From positions 1-37,587 of the forward strand of contig NZ_MJEI01000060.1 of NCBI RefSeq assembly GCF_002095395.1: a DNA stretch of 37,587 nt, read 5' to 3'. Of this stretch, positions 10,180-18,536 are shown one piece after another. The DNA comes from Williamsia sp. 1135. GTDB taxonomy: Bacteria; Actinomycetota; Actinomycetes; Mycobacteriales; Mycobacteriaceae. The notes beneath the pieces are model-generated. The model was not told the origin of the DNA. It worked only from the letters and a program-made list of their open reading frames with translations, and made no database searches. A program made the translations under genes and the position numbers. Each line of letters begins with the position of its first letter. Positions within the stretch are counted from its first letter, which is position 1.

Positions 10180-10236
10180 GTCAGGGCGCCCGGACGACCG
10201 TGTTGAGGTGCCCGCCGAATCAGGAAGGCACACAAC

Positions 10237-11301
10237 ATGAGCAACGAACAGGGAATCCTGTCCGGACCCCAGACCTCCGACCGTCGTATCCGGTCGTTCC
10301 GCGAGATCCCGTCGCCCGACACCGTGCGTTCGGAACTGCCGCTGACCGCCCGTCGCGCTGAGGTGGTTCAGCGTGACCGCGACGAGATCGCCGCCATCCT
10401 CGCCGGCCGCGACGACCGGTTGCTGGTCATCGTGGGGCCGTGCTCCGTTCACGATCCGATCGCCGCCCTCGATTACGCCCGTCGCCTCGCGCCGATCGCC
10501 ACCGAGCACGCTGATCGTCTGAAGATCGTGATGCGGGTCTACTTCGAGAAGCCGCGCACCACGGTCGGTTGGAAGGGTCTGATCAACGACCCTGGCATGG
10601 ATGGCAGCTTCGACGTCGAACGTGGCCTGCGCGTGGCTCGTTCGCTGCTGCTCGACATCATCGACCTCGGGCTGCCCGTCGGTTGTGAGTTCCTCGAACC
10701 CACGAGCCCGCAGTACATCGCCGATGCAGTGGCGTGGGGCGCAATCGGCGCCCGCACCACCGAATCCCAGGTGCATCGGCAGCTCGCCTCGGGTCTGTCG
10801 ATGCCCATCGGCTTCAAGAACGGCACCGACGGAAACATCCAGGTCGCCACCGACGGTGTGAAAGCTGCAGCGGCTGAACACGTCTTCTTCGGTGTCGACG
10901 ATTTCGGCCGGGGTGCGATCGTCGAGACCGCGGGCAACACCGACTGCCACATCATCTTGCGTGGTGGCACAGGCGGCCCGAACTTCGACGCCGCATCGAT
11001 CGAGGGTGCCCTCGCCTCGCTCGCCAAGGCGGGTCTTCCCGAACTGTTGATGATCGATTGCTCTCACGCCAACTCTGGCAAAGACCATGTCCGGCAGGCC
11101 GGGGTCGCCACGGAGATCGCCGCTATGATCGCCGACGGTCAGCAGGGGATCAGCGGTGTCATGCTCGAGAGCTTCCTTGTCGCCGGTGCCCAGTCGACCG
11201 AGGCCACTCCGCTCACCTACGGCCAGTCGGTCACCGACAAGTGCATGGATTGGGATGCCACCCTCGACGTGATCGGAGCCCTCTCGGCAGCCAAGCGCTG
11301 A
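10237..11301 (+). CDS. Class I 3-deoxy-7-phosphoheptulonate (DAHP) synthase
   Basis: A 354-residue DAHP synthase of the E. coli AroF/G/H type. It condenses PEP and erythrose 4-phosphate in the first step of the shikimate pathway. Signatures are LLVIVGPCSVHDP (about 67-79), MRVYFEKPRTTVGWKGLINDP, IGARTTESQVHR, GFKNGTDG, ILRGG and DCSHANSGKDH, which include the PEP- and metal-binding residues. This is not the class II enzyme known as AroG in M. tuberculosis. The ATG has AGGAAGG 8 nt upstream. Expression is probably controlled by the leader peptide and terminator at 10047-10179. Feedback specificity (Phe, Tyr or Trp) cannot be read from the sequence here. Confidence 0.95.
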   Translation: MSNEQGILSGPQTSDRRIRSFREIPSPDTVRSELPLTARRAEVVQRDRDEIAAILAGRDDRLLVIVGPCSVHDPIAALDYARRLAPIATEHADRLKIVMRVYFEKPRTTVGWKGLINDPGMDGSFDVERGLRVARSLLLDIIDLGLPVGCEFLEPTSPQYIADAVAWGAIGARTTESQVHRQLASGLSMPIGFKNGTDGNIQVATDGVKAAAAEHVFFGVDDFGRGAIVETAGNTDCHIILRGGTGGPNFDAASIEGALASLAKAGLPELLMIDCSHANSGKDHVRQAGVATEIAAMIADGQQGISGVMLESFLVAGAQSTEATPLTYGQSVTDKCMDWDATLDVIGALSAAKR

Positions 11302-11502
11302 AGGCACGACGGCGACGGGCTCAGATGACACGAGCGAGGGAGCGAAGCGACCGATGGGAGTGTCCGCAGCCGGCCGCGCGTGTTCTGGACTGACGAGGAG
11401 CGAGCGAAGCGATGCGATCGAGGAGGGAAGAACACGCGCTCAAAGGCCGAAGCTGCCGCGAGCGGAGCGAGCCAAACCGGCACCGCAGCCAGACCGGCAC
11501 CG
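11302..11502. repeat. Intergenic stretch with GAGCGAAGCGA repeats and an 11-bp inverted repeat
   Basis: This gap lies between convergent aroG and trhA. Perfect inverted arms GCGCGTGTTCT (11376-11386) and AGAACACGCGC (11429-11439) enclose GAGCGAGCGAAGCGA. A variant, GAGGGAGCGAAGCGA, lies just upstream, and a further GAGCGGAGCGAG follows. The arms could fold into a long hairpin acting as a bidirectional terminator. The purine-rich repeat looks like a dispersed intergenic element of this lineage. I see no convincing gene here. Confidence 0.5.
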
Positions 11503-12174
11503 CTATTCGAACAGGACGAGCCAGACGGCTATGTAGTGCACCAGCGCGGCGATGACGGTGCAGGCATGGAAGAACTCGTGGTGGCCGAAGGTGGTTGGCC
11601 ACGGGTCGGGCCAGCGGGTGGCGTAGAGGATGCCGCCGATCGTGTAGAACAGGCCGCCGATCGCCAGGAGCACGACCACGGCCGTCCCGACGGAGTCGAT
11701 CAGCGCTGGTATCACAGCCACGATCGTCCAGCCGAGAAGTATGTAGAGGGGAACCCCGAGCCAGCGCGGGGACCCGGGCCAGAGCACTTTCAGGGTGACT
11801 CCGGCCAGCGCTCCAGACCAGACGATGATCAACACGATCACCTGTTCCGGCGGCTCCAGGCCCATCACACAGAAGGGGGTATAGCTGCCGGCGATGAACA
11901 CGAAGATCATCGAATGGTCGGCGCGCTTCATCCAGGTCCTGGCGACGTCGGAGGTCCAGTCGACGCGGTGGTAGGTGGCGCTCACGCCGAACACACCACA
12001 CACGGTGAGTGCATATATTCCGCAGGCCAGGGCCGCCATGGGCCCGACCAGCGCCCAGGCGACCGTGCCCAGCACAAGGCCGGTGAGGATGGCCACGAAC
12101 CCGGCGTACAGATGAATCCATCCGCGCATCCGAGGCTTGAGTTCGGCCAGCAGTGCCAGTTCAGATTCGACCAC
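11503..12174 (-). CDS. trhA: Hemolysin III / TrhA (PAQR) family membrane protein
   Basis: A 223-residue protein with seven predicted membrane helices, normal for the PAQR/hemolysin III family. Family residues are visible: SATYHRVDWTSDVARTWMKRADHSMIF near helices 2-3 and FGHHEFFHACTVIAALVHY near the end, carrying the conserved His/Asp/Ser set thought to bind a metal. Function in bacteria is unclear, with membrane homeostasis suggested for TrhA. The GTG at 12174 is the best start. A 12-bp palindrome (12179-12190) lies 4 bp upstream, shared with the divergent prenyl synthase gene. The mycobacterial orthologue is at the same position. Confidence 0.9.
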   Translation of the reverse strand: MVESELALLAELKPRMRGWIHLYAGFVAILTGLVLGTVAWALVGPMAALACGIYALTVCGVFGVSATYHRVDWTSDVARTWMKRADHSMIFVFIAGSYTPFCVMGLEPPEQVIVLIIVWSGALAGVTLKVLWPGSPRWLGVPLYILLGWTIVAVIPALIDSVGTAVVVLLAIGGLFYTIGGILYATRWPDPWPTTFGHHEFFHACTVIAALVHYIAVWLVLFE

Positions 12175-12178
12175 AACT

Positions 12179-12190
12179 TACGGTACCGTA
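12179..12190. promoter_or_regulatory. Perfect 12-bp palindrome in the trhA / Z-FPP synthase divergent promoter
   Basis: TACGGTACCGTA is self-complementary over all 12 bases. It sits between two divergent starts only 58 bp apart, so a bound dimer could affect both promoters. No regulator is identified. Confidence 0.4.
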
Positions 12191-12219
12191 GGTTTCGGTC
12201 CTGCGACACGGGCGCCGCG

Positions 12220-12225
12220 TAAGGT
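12220..12225 (+). promoter_or_regulatory. -10-like hexamer before Z-FPP synthase
   Basis: TAAGGT ends exactly 7 nt before the GTG at 12233, consistent with a leaderless transcript. Confidence 0.5.
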
Positions 12226-12232
12226 GTAGCGG

Positions 12233-13015
12233 GTGAAGCTGATTCCCGACACCATGCGCGGACCCATGTACCGGGTCTACGAACGTCGGCTGACGCATTA
12301 TCTGGACCCGTCGAGATATCCGCGGCACATCGCCATCATCTGTGACGGAAATCGTAGGTGGGCCCGGGCGGCGGGATTCGAGAACGTCAACCACGGTCAT
12401 CGTGTCGGTGCGCAGAAGATCGCCGAGGTGCTGAGTTGGTGCAGTGAACTGGGTATCGAGACCGTGACGGTCTATCTGCTCTCCACGGAGAACCTGAGCC
12501 GTGACTCCGAAGAACTGGGCGCGCTCCTGGAGATCGTTCCCGACATCGTCGAGGAGATCTCCGCGCCGGGACAGCCCTGGCGGGTGAACATCGTCGGGGC
12601 GCTCGACCAGTTGCCCGATCAGGTCTCGGCGCGGCTCAAGGCGGCGCAGCAACAGTCCTCCGGACGCACGGGACCCAACGTGAACGTGGCGGTCGGCTAC
12701 GGTGGACGGCAGGAGATCGTCGACTCGGTCCGATCGTTGCTCGCCGACCGGATCGCTGCCGGTGATTCGCCCGATGAACTCGTCGACGCGGTGACCGTGG
12801 AGGCCATCGACCAGAATCTCTACACCCGCGGACAGCCCGACCCCGACCTCGTCATCAGAACGTCAGGCGAGCAACGGCTTTCGGGCTTCCTGCTCTGGCA
12901 GAGTGCCTATTCGGAGATCTGGTTCACAGACGCCTATTGGCCGGCATTTCGGCGCGTCGACTTTCTACGCGCATTGCGCGACTACGCCGCTCGTAGCCGG
13001 CGCTTCGGTAAGTGA
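12233..13015 (+). CDS. Short-chain (2Z,6E)-type cis-prenyltransferase
   Basis: A 260-residue cis-prenyltransferase of the UPP synthase family. It retains the catalytic motif HIAIICDGNRRWAR (about 32-45, Asp38), LSTENLSR (about 83-90) and the substrate-binding RTSGEQRLSGFLLWQSAYSE. The sequence is closest to mycobacterial Rv1086, which makes (2Z,6E)-farnesyl diphosphate from GPP and IPP. That product is the primer for the decaprenyl phosphate used in cell-wall synthesis. Chain length cannot be confirmed from sequence alone; a longer-chain UPP synthase is the alternative. The GTG at 12233 lacks a Shine-Dalgarno but has a -10-like TAAGGT 7 nt upstream. Confidence 0.9.
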   Translation: MKLIPDTMRGPMYRVYERRLTHYLDPSRYPRHIAIICDGNRRWARAAGFENVNHGHRVGAQKIAEVLSWCSELGIETVTVYLLSTENLSRDSEELGALLEIVPDIVEEISAPGQPWRVNIVGALDQLPDQVSARLKAAQQQSSGRTGPNVNVAVGYGGRQEIVDSVRSLLADRIAAGDSPDELVDAVTVEAIDQNLYTRGQPDPDLVIRTSGEQRLSGFLLWQSAYSEIWFTDAYWPAFRRVDFLRALRDYAARSRRFGK

Positions 13016-13025
13016 TCGTCCCGCG

Positions 13026-13958
13026 TCAGATCTTGCGCAGCCGCACCCGATTGATCGCGTGATCGGCGTCTTTGCGCAGCACGAGCGTGGCGCGAGGGCG
13101 GGTGGGGAGGATGTTCTCCACCAAATTGGGCCGGTTGATGCCGTTCCAGATGTCTCGGGCGGCCAGCGTCGCCTGGTCGTCGGTCAGGGACGAATAGTGG
13201 TGGAAATGTGATTGCGGGTCTGCGAAAGCCGTTGTGCGCATCGCCAAGAAGCGGGTGATGTACCAATCTTCGATGTCTTCGATCCTGGCGTCGACGTAGA
13301 TCGAGAAGTCGAACAGATCCGACACCATGAGCCTGGAGCCGGTCTGAAGTACGTTGAGACCCTCGACGATCAAGATGTCGGGTTGTTGGACATGATGTTT
13401 GGTGCCGCGGACGATGTCGTAGGACACATGGGAGTACACCGGCGCCGAGACGTCTCGTGCCCCCGACTTGACCTCTGTGACGAAGCGCAGCAACGCCCTG
13501 CGATCGTAGGATTCGGGAAACCCCTTGCGGTGCATGATGCCCCGGCGCTCGAGTTCGACCGTTGGATAAAGGAAACCGTCAGTGGTGACGAGGTCGACCT
13601 TGGGGTGACTCTCCCAGCGCGCGAGTAGGGCCTGCAGCACGCGTGCCGTGGTCGATTTGCCGACCGCGACGCTGCCCGCCACGCCGATGATGAACGGCAC
13701 CTGTCTTTCGGGTTGTCGTTCCCCGAGAAAGGTCGAGGTCGCAGCGAACAACCGCTGCCGCGCGGCCACCTGGAGGTGGATCAGACGGGACAGCGGTAGA
13801 TAGACGTCCGCGACCTCGGTGAGGTCGATCTGCTCTCCGAGACCGCGCAATTCCCGGAGTTCACCTTCGGTCAGCACCATGGGCATCGACTGGCGCAGAC
13901 CACGCCACTGCCTGCGGTCGAGTTCGATGTACGGGCTCGGCTCGGTTATCCGTGACAT
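13026..13958 (-). CDS. coaA: Pantothenate kinase, type I
   Basis: A 310-residue bacterial type I PanK, which phosphorylates pantothenate in the first step of CoA synthesis. The P-loop [12 protein letters not shown] is at about 92-103. [37 protein letters not shown] and [12 protein letters not shown] follow in family order, and the C-terminal [17 protein letters not shown] is characteristic. The ATG at 13958 gives a normal-length protein ([20 protein letters not shown]); longer frames upstream run into the divergent DUF885 gene. It converges with the prenyl synthase with only 10 bp between stop codons. Classical feedback inhibition is by CoA; nothing unusual is seen here. Confidence 0.95.
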   Translation of the reverse strand: MSRITEPSPYIELDRRQWRGLRQSMPMVLTEGELRELRGLGEQIDLTEVADVYLPLSRLIHLQVAARQRLFAATSTFLGERQPERQVPFIIGVAGSVAVGKSTTARVLQALLARWESHPKVDLVTTDGFLYPTVELERRGIMHRKGFPESYDRRALLRFVTEVKSGARDVSAPVYSHVSYDIVRGTKHHVQQPDILIVEGLNVLQTGSRLMVSDLFDFSIYVDARIEDIEDWYITRFLAMRTTAFADPQSHFHHYSSLTDDQATLAARDIWNGINRPNLVENILPTRPRATLVLRKDADHAINRVRLRKI

Positions 13959-14055
13959 GTCAACATTCGATCCGTGCGGCCCCTGGCATGCGTTCAGTGT
14001 TGCGAACGGGTCTTGACGAGGAAACGTCGGGGTGGTTTCGGTAGCGTTTACGCCC

Positions 14056-15264
14056 ATGAACACCTCCGCGCTCGTCGAGCAGTATCTGCGACTCGGATTG
14101 GCCTTCGACCGCCTTGAACCCGGGTTCGTCGATGCCTTCACGGGGGACCCGTCGCTACGGCGAGAGATCGAGAACGCGCCGGCACCCGATCCGAGAGCGC
14201 TTGCCCGGCAGGCGGCTTGGTTGCGCACCGAACTCCCGGGTGCAGGACTGGACAAGACACGGACGGAGTTCATCGATTCGGCGCTCACGGCACTCGAATG
14301 TTCGGCCCGCAAGTTCGCCGGCGACGACATCGGATTCGTAGACGAGGTCCGCAGCTACTTCGACGACGTCGACATCGAGATGGGTGACCCCGAGCTCTAC
14401 CGGCAGTCTCACGCCGACCTCGATGCCTTGCTCCCGGGTACCGGCGACCTCGCGGTCAGATACGCCGCCCACCGCCGGTCCGAGGAGATCCCGCGCGAGA
14501 AGATCGCAGACGCCGTGTCCGCGTTCAGCGGAGCGCTACGCGAGAAGGTCCGCGGCACGTACCCGCTTCCCGATGCCGAGGTCGTCGAGTTCGAGGTGGT
14601 CTCGGACAAGCCGTGGTCGGGGTTCAACTACTACCTCGGCGACTACCGATCGCGGGTCGCGATCAACGGCGATCTCACGCAGTACATGTCGTCGTTGCCC
14701 CACCTGATCGCACACGAGGCGTACCCGGGCCATCACACCGAACACTGCCGAAAAGAACAATTCCTGGTCGGTGCCGGCCAGCACGAACAGTCGATCTTTC
14801 TGGTGAACACGCCCCAGTGCCTGATGGCTGAAGGACTCGCGGACCACGCGCTTGTGGCCGCCATCGGACCGGACTGGGGCACCTGGGCGCAAGAGATCTA
14901 CGCCGACCTCGGACTGCGATTCGACGGGCAGCGCGCCGAGGCGATCAGCGCAGCAACGGGTGGACTGCTCGGGGTCCGGCAGGATGCCGCGCTGTTGCTG
15001 CACGATCGGGGCGGGGATCAGGACTCGGTGGCCGCGTACCTGCGGACGTGGCTGCTCGCGACCGACGAACGAGCTCGGCAGATGCTCCGGTTCCTGTCGT
15101 CGCCGCTATGGCGCGCGTACATCAGCACATACGTCGAGGGGTACCGGTTGCTGGGCACATGGCTGGATGTTGCACCCGCAGCCGATCGCCTCGGCCGGTT
15201 CGGTCGATTACTCGACGAGCCGTTGACCCCCGCGGCGCTACGGGCCGAGCTGGCAGGGGATTAA
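14056..15264 (+). CDS. DUF885 family putative metallopeptidase
   Basis: A 402-residue protein with [11 protein letters not shown] (starting near residue 220), an HExxxxH-type zinc motif. A downstream glutamate in [10 protein letters not shown] may be the third ligand, as in gluzincin-like enzymes. The N-terminal half is helical and acidic. DUF885 proteins are thought to be peptidases or hydrolases, but the substrate here is unknown. There is no signal peptide, so it is probably cytoplasmic. The ATG at 14056 is favoured over a GTG at 14032 because TAGCGT lies 8 nt before it. It is divergent from coaA and stops 71 bp before glyA, so co-transcription with glyA is possible. Confidence 0.85.
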   Translation: MNTSALVEQYLRLGLAFDRLEPGFVDAFTGDPSLRREIENAPAPDPRALARQAAWLRTELPGAGLDKTRTEFIDSALTALECSARKFAGDDIGFVDEVRSYFDDVDIEMGDPELYRQSHADLDALLPGTGDLAVRYAAHRRSEEIPREKIADAVSAFSGALREKVRGTYPLPDAEVVEFEVVSDKPWSGFNYYLGDYRSRVAINGDLTQYMSSLPHLIAHEAYPGHHTEHCRKEQFLVGAGQHEQSIFLVNTPQCLMAEGLADHALVAAIGPDWGTWAQEIYADLGLRFDGQRAEAISAATGGLLGVRQDAALLLHDRGGDQDSVAAYLRTWLLATDERARQMLRFLSSPLWRAYISTYVEGYRLLGTWLDVAPAADRLGRFGRLLDEPLTPAALRAELAGD

Positions 15265-15335
15265 CCCAGGCCCCGGCAGGTCTCCTACACTGGCGGGTGC
15301 CGAATCTACCGCGCCGCGAGCGTCTAAGGAGACAC

Positions 15336-16634
15336 ATGACCGACGTCAACACCGCATCCCTGGCTGAGCTGGACCCGGATGTGGCGGCCGCGATGAACGG
15401 GGAGTTGACTCGGCAACGCGACACCCTCGAGATGATCGCCTCCGAGAACTTCGTGCCTCGAGCAGTGCTGCAGGCCCAGGGCAGTGTCCTGACCAACAAG
15501 TACGCCGAGGGTTACCCCGGACGCCGCTACTACGGCGGCTGCGAATACGTCGACGTCGTCGAGGACATCGCCCGCAACCGCGCCAAGGACCTCTTCGGCG
15601 CCGAGTTCGCCAATGTGCAGCCTCATTCGGGTGCACAGGCGAATGCAGCGGTGCTGGCCGCACTGATGGAGCCGGGGGAGACGCTGCTCGGTCTGGACCT
15701 GGCACACGGTGGTCACCTGACTCACGGCATGCGGCTCAACTTCTCGGGCAAGCTCTACGAGAACGCGTTTTACGGCGTCAGCAAAGAAGACTTCCGCGTC
15801 GATATGGACGATGTCCGCAAGATCGCCCTCGACGCCAAGCCGAAGGTCATCGTCGCCGGCTGGTCGGCCTACCCGCGCACGTTGGACTTCGAGGCCTTCC
15901 GTTCCATCGCGGACGAGGTCGGCGCGCACCTGTGGGTTGACATGGCGCACTTCGCCGGACTGGTCGCCGCGGGCCTGCACCCCTCGCCCGTGCCCTACGC
16001 GGATGTGGTCTCGACGACCGTTCACAAGACCCTCGGTGGACCCCGCTCCGGGCTGATCCTGGCCAAGAAGGAGTGGGCCAAGAAGCTCAACTCGGCCGTG
16101 TTCCCCGGTCAGCAGGGCGGCCCACTCATGCACGTGATCGCCGCCAAGGCCGTGGCGCTCAAGATCGCCGGTTCCGAAGACTTCAAAGAGCGTCAGCAGC
16201 GCACCCTCGACGGTGCTCGCATCCTGGCCGAGCGCCTGGGCGGCGAAGACGTCGCCGGAGCCGGTGTCTCGGTCCTGACCGGTGGTACCGACGTGCACCT
16301 GGTGCTGGTCGACCTGCGCAACAGTGAACTCGACGGCCAGCAGGGTGAAGACCTGCTCCACCAGGTGGGCATCACCGTCAACCGCAACGCGGTGCCCTTC
16401 GACCCGCGTCCGCCGATGGTCACCTCGGGTCTGCGTATCGGTACGCCCGCGCTGGCCACCCGCGGCTTCGGCGAGGAGCAGTTCCGTGAGGTCGCCGACA
16501 TCATCGGCACCGCGCTGGCTGCGGGACAGTCCGCGGACGTGTCGGCGCTGCGGGCCCGGGTCTCGCAGCTGGCGCTCGACTTCCCGCTGTACGAGGGCCT
16601 CGAGCAGTGGGGTTTGCTCAGCACCCAGCAGTAG
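15336..16634 (+). CDS. glyA: Serine hydroxymethyltransferase
   Basis: A 432-residue PLP enzyme that interconverts serine and glycine with tetrahydrofolate, supplying one-carbon units. Conserved parts include [21 protein letters not shown] (split across about 31-51), [43 protein letters not shown] and the PLP lysine Lys231 in [14 protein letters not shown]. The start ATG has AAGGAGAC just upstream. It lies between the DUF885 gene and the DesA2-like gene, as glyA does next to desA2 in mycobacteria. No glycine riboswitch is apparent in the 71 bp upstream. Confidence 0.97.
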   Translation: MTDVNTASLAELDPDVAAAMNGELTRQRDTLEMIASENFVPRAVLQAQGSVLTNKYAEGYPGRRYYGGCEYVDVVEDIARNRAKDLFGAEFANVQPHSGAQANAAVLAALMEPGETLLGLDLAHGGHLTHGMRLNFSGKLYENAFYGVSKEDFRVDMDDVRKIALDAKPKVIVAGWSAYPRTLDFEAFRSIADEVGAHLWVDMAHFAGLVAAGLHPSPVPYADVVSTTVHKTLGGPRSGLILAKKEWAKKLNSAVFPGQQGGPLMHVIAAKAVALKIAGSEDFKERQQRTLDGARILAERLGGEDVAGAGVSVLTGGTDVHLVLVDLRNSELDGQQGEDLLHQVGITVNRNAVPFDPRPPMVTSGLRIGTPALATRGFGEEQFREVADIIGTALAAGQSADVSALRARVSQLALDFPLYEGLEQWGLLSTQQ

Positions 16635-16674
16635 CGGGTTTCACATATGCGAGGACGACCTCTACGCTGTCCGG

Positions 16675-17538
16675 GTGAATGATCTGACCCAGGACGAGTT
16701 GCTCTACGCCTTGGAAAAGGCGATCCCGGAAATCATGGAAGACCACTACGCGGCAGCGTCGCCGTGGAATCCGCATGATTGGGTGCCGTGGACCGAAGGA
16801 CGCAACTTCGCATTCCTGGGCGGCGAGGACTTCGATCCCGACCAGCCACGGCCGCTGCCGGAGGACGTGACGTCGGCCTTGCTCGCGCTGCTGCTGACCA
16901 AGGACAACATGCCGTCCTATCACCGGCTGATGGCGCAGAAAGCCTCTATCTTCGGTGCCTGGCAGGAAGTCATCGGCTCCTGGACAGCCGAAGACAACCG
17001 GCACGCCATCGCGCTGCGCGACTACCTGGTGGTCTCGCGGCTCATGGATCCTGAGGCCGCCGAGACTCTGCGTCTGCATCACATGACCAAGGGCAAGCTC
17101 CAGACCCCGCGTTCGCTCACCGACTACCAGATCCTGGACGTCCTGGCGTTGCTGGCGGTTCACGAACTGCAGTGCGTCGCCTTCGAGGAAAAGCTCATCG
17201 CCGAGTCCGACAGTGAGGTGCTCGAAGGCATCGTCAGCAGGATCCTGCACGACGACCGCGTGCAGGCGAAGACATTCACCGCCTTCATCAACGCCGGGAT
17301 CGACGCCAACATCACCGAAGCCCTCAAGTCGGTCGTCAAGGCAGTGGCCGAACTGGAACTGATTGGTGCCGACGTCGACAACTTCGGTGAACTGGACGCG
17401 ATCGCCAAGTTCAACGCCGACGCCACGGGGTTCGTCGCGCGCTCGTTGGTAGCGGACCTCAAACTCCAGAGCCTCGACGGTCTCGACGAGGCAAGCGAAG
17501 CTGCGCGCCGGCGAGTGCTGTCGGCCGCAGGCCTGTAG
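16675..17538 (+). CDS. DesA2-like acyl-ACP desaturase homologue with altered di-iron ligands
   Basis: A 287-residue all-helical protein of the soluble ferritin-like acyl-ACP desaturase family. NFAFLGGEDFDPDQP (about 44-58), LLTKDNMPSYHRL, WTAEDNRHAIALRDYLVVSR (about 103-122) and IGADVDNF align with mycobacterial DesA2, which occupies this position after glyA. Ligand positions are altered: the first ExxH reads DNRH (Asp107, His110), and the second, normally ExRH, reads DRVQ (Asp194, Gln197); Glu164 is kept. A complete di-iron centre is therefore doubtful, and it may have lost desaturase activity. The GTG at 16675 is 40 nt after glyA with a -10-like TACGCT 6 nt before it. Confidence 0.85.
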   Translation: MNDLTQDELLYALEKAIPEIMEDHYAAASPWNPHDWVPWTEGRNFAFLGGEDFDPDQPRPLPEDVTSALLALLLTKDNMPSYHRLMAQKASIFGAWQEVIGSWTAEDNRHAIALRDYLVVSRLMDPEAAETLRLHHMTKGKLQTPRSLTDYQILDVLALLAVHELQCVAFEEKLIAESDSEVLEGIVSRILHDDRVQAKTFTAFINAGIDANITEALKSVVKAVAELELIGADVDNFGELDAIAKFNADATGFVARSLVADLKLQSLDGLDEASEAARRRVLSAAGL

Positions 17539-17541
17539 AAC

Positions 17542-18219
17542 TCAGCTCCCGGAGGACGCCGCGACGGATGCCACCGTCGCGGCAGTGATCGCAGCTGTCG
17601 CCGCGGCGATGGCATCGGCGACCGCCTTCGCCGCCCAGTCGCCCTCCGCGATCGCCTTCGCACGCTTCTTGAGTTCTCGCCGGGGAACCTCGTCGGTGTC
17701 GACCGCCATATGCGCGCGGTTGATGCTCGAGAGCAGGGCGATCAGTCCACCGGTCCTGTCGTCGGGCGGGTTGCCGTGCACGAGGACCGCGGTGATGTCG
17801 CGGCGTAGGTCGAGCTTGTGGCTGCGATTCACCGCAGGCCAGGTGGTGTGGGGAAACGCCCCCAGGATGCGGTCGGATCGGCGTTCGACGAAGCTCATCT
17901 TGGCCAGACGTGTACCGAGTTCGTCCTTGAGTCCCTTTCCGAGACGACCGAGCAGGCTCTGAGCAGGACGCTCCTTCTCCGCGACGATGCCGACGGCGCG
18001 GCGCAAGACGGGGTCGGTGGCGGCCTCCGCCCGCGCGACCCTGACCTTGGCCGCGGTCCACCTGCTCGGCTTCTCTCCGATGCCGATCGCTTCGATGAGA
18101 GCGAGTTCCATCAGGATTGCCCCGCCGAGAACCGTGGGCACCGGCACAGATGCGGGGGTCGTGCCCTTCTCGTCGTCGAGCAGCAGCAATAGCAGGTCTT
18201 CGGCGATGAGGGTGCTCAT
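17542..18219 (-). CDS. GPP34 (GOLPH3-like) family protein
   Basis: A 225-residue protein of the GPP34 family, whose eukaryotic members GOLPH3/Vps74 bind phosphatidylinositol 4-phosphate. Features are the N-terminal IAEDLLLLLLDDEKG, LGGAILMELALIEAIGIGEK, a central AEKERPAQSLLGRLGKGLK, and ERRSDRILGAFPHTTWP. The C-terminal 50 residues are an Ala-rich helix (ADAIAAATAAITAATVASVA). Actinobacteria often encode several copies with unknown function; a membrane-binding role is inferred. The ATG at 18219 is preferred over one six codons upstream by the fit of MSTLIAEDLLLLLL to the family. It converges with the DesA2-like gene, 3 bp between stops. Confidence 0.85.
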   Translation of the reverse strand: MSTLIAEDLLLLLLDDEKGTTPASVPVPTVLGGAILMELALIEAIGIGEKPSRWTAAKVRVARAEAATDPVLRRAVGIVAEKERPAQSLLGRLGKGLKDELGTRLAKMSFVERRSDRILGAFPHTTWPAVNRSHKLDLRRDITAVLVHGNPPDDRTGGLIALLSSINRAHMAVDTDEVPRRELKKRAKAIAEGDWAAKAVADAIAAATAAITAATVASVAASSGS

Positions 18220-18536
18220 ACAGTCCGACGATAGCAACCCGGAACGGGGTGCAAATGGCCGCAGAAATACCGCCCGTTGCCAAGTCGAACAGTTAACCGA
18301 TTATTCACGGACACGCGCCGCTTCCGTCCTGCCGACACGCCGTAGTCGGCGTACTTTGACGAGTGACGGGCCGCGGGGAAGTGGTTCGTCCGGGAGGTTC
18401 AATCGTTGACTTGCTCACGTGAGTGCGAGAGGACCGGCCCCGGTCCTTGTGGAGGCGGCAGCTCTGCCGACTTCACCGGAACCGACCGGTCCAGCAACAC
18501 CAGCCTGTGTGGTGCCACCAGGCCTAGGAGCCTTTC
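18220..18536. promoter_or_regulatory. Divergent intergenic region with a structured phoH2 leader
   Basis: A 317-bp gap between GPP34 and phoH2. The phoH2-proximal half holds CTCACGTGAG (18414-18423), hairpin arms AGGACCGG/CCGGTCCT (18430-18447) and CGGCAG/CTGCCG (18456-18469). The ribosome-binding site AGGAG (18526-18530) lies 6 nt before the phoH2 GTG. A GTG frame at 18419-18667 overlaps the phoH2 start in another frame and could be a PhoAT-like upstream ORF, but coding support is weak. The GPP34-proximal half shows nothing I can name. Confidence 0.4.

Noticed and set aside
10078-11331. Long minus-strand open frame (417 codons) across aroG
   Set aside because: Antisense to a clear DAHP synthase; a by-product of high GC third positions with no recognisable domain.
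15324-16361. Minus-strand open frame across glyA
   Set aside because: Antisense to highly conserved serine hydroxymethyltransferase; no start signals or domain.
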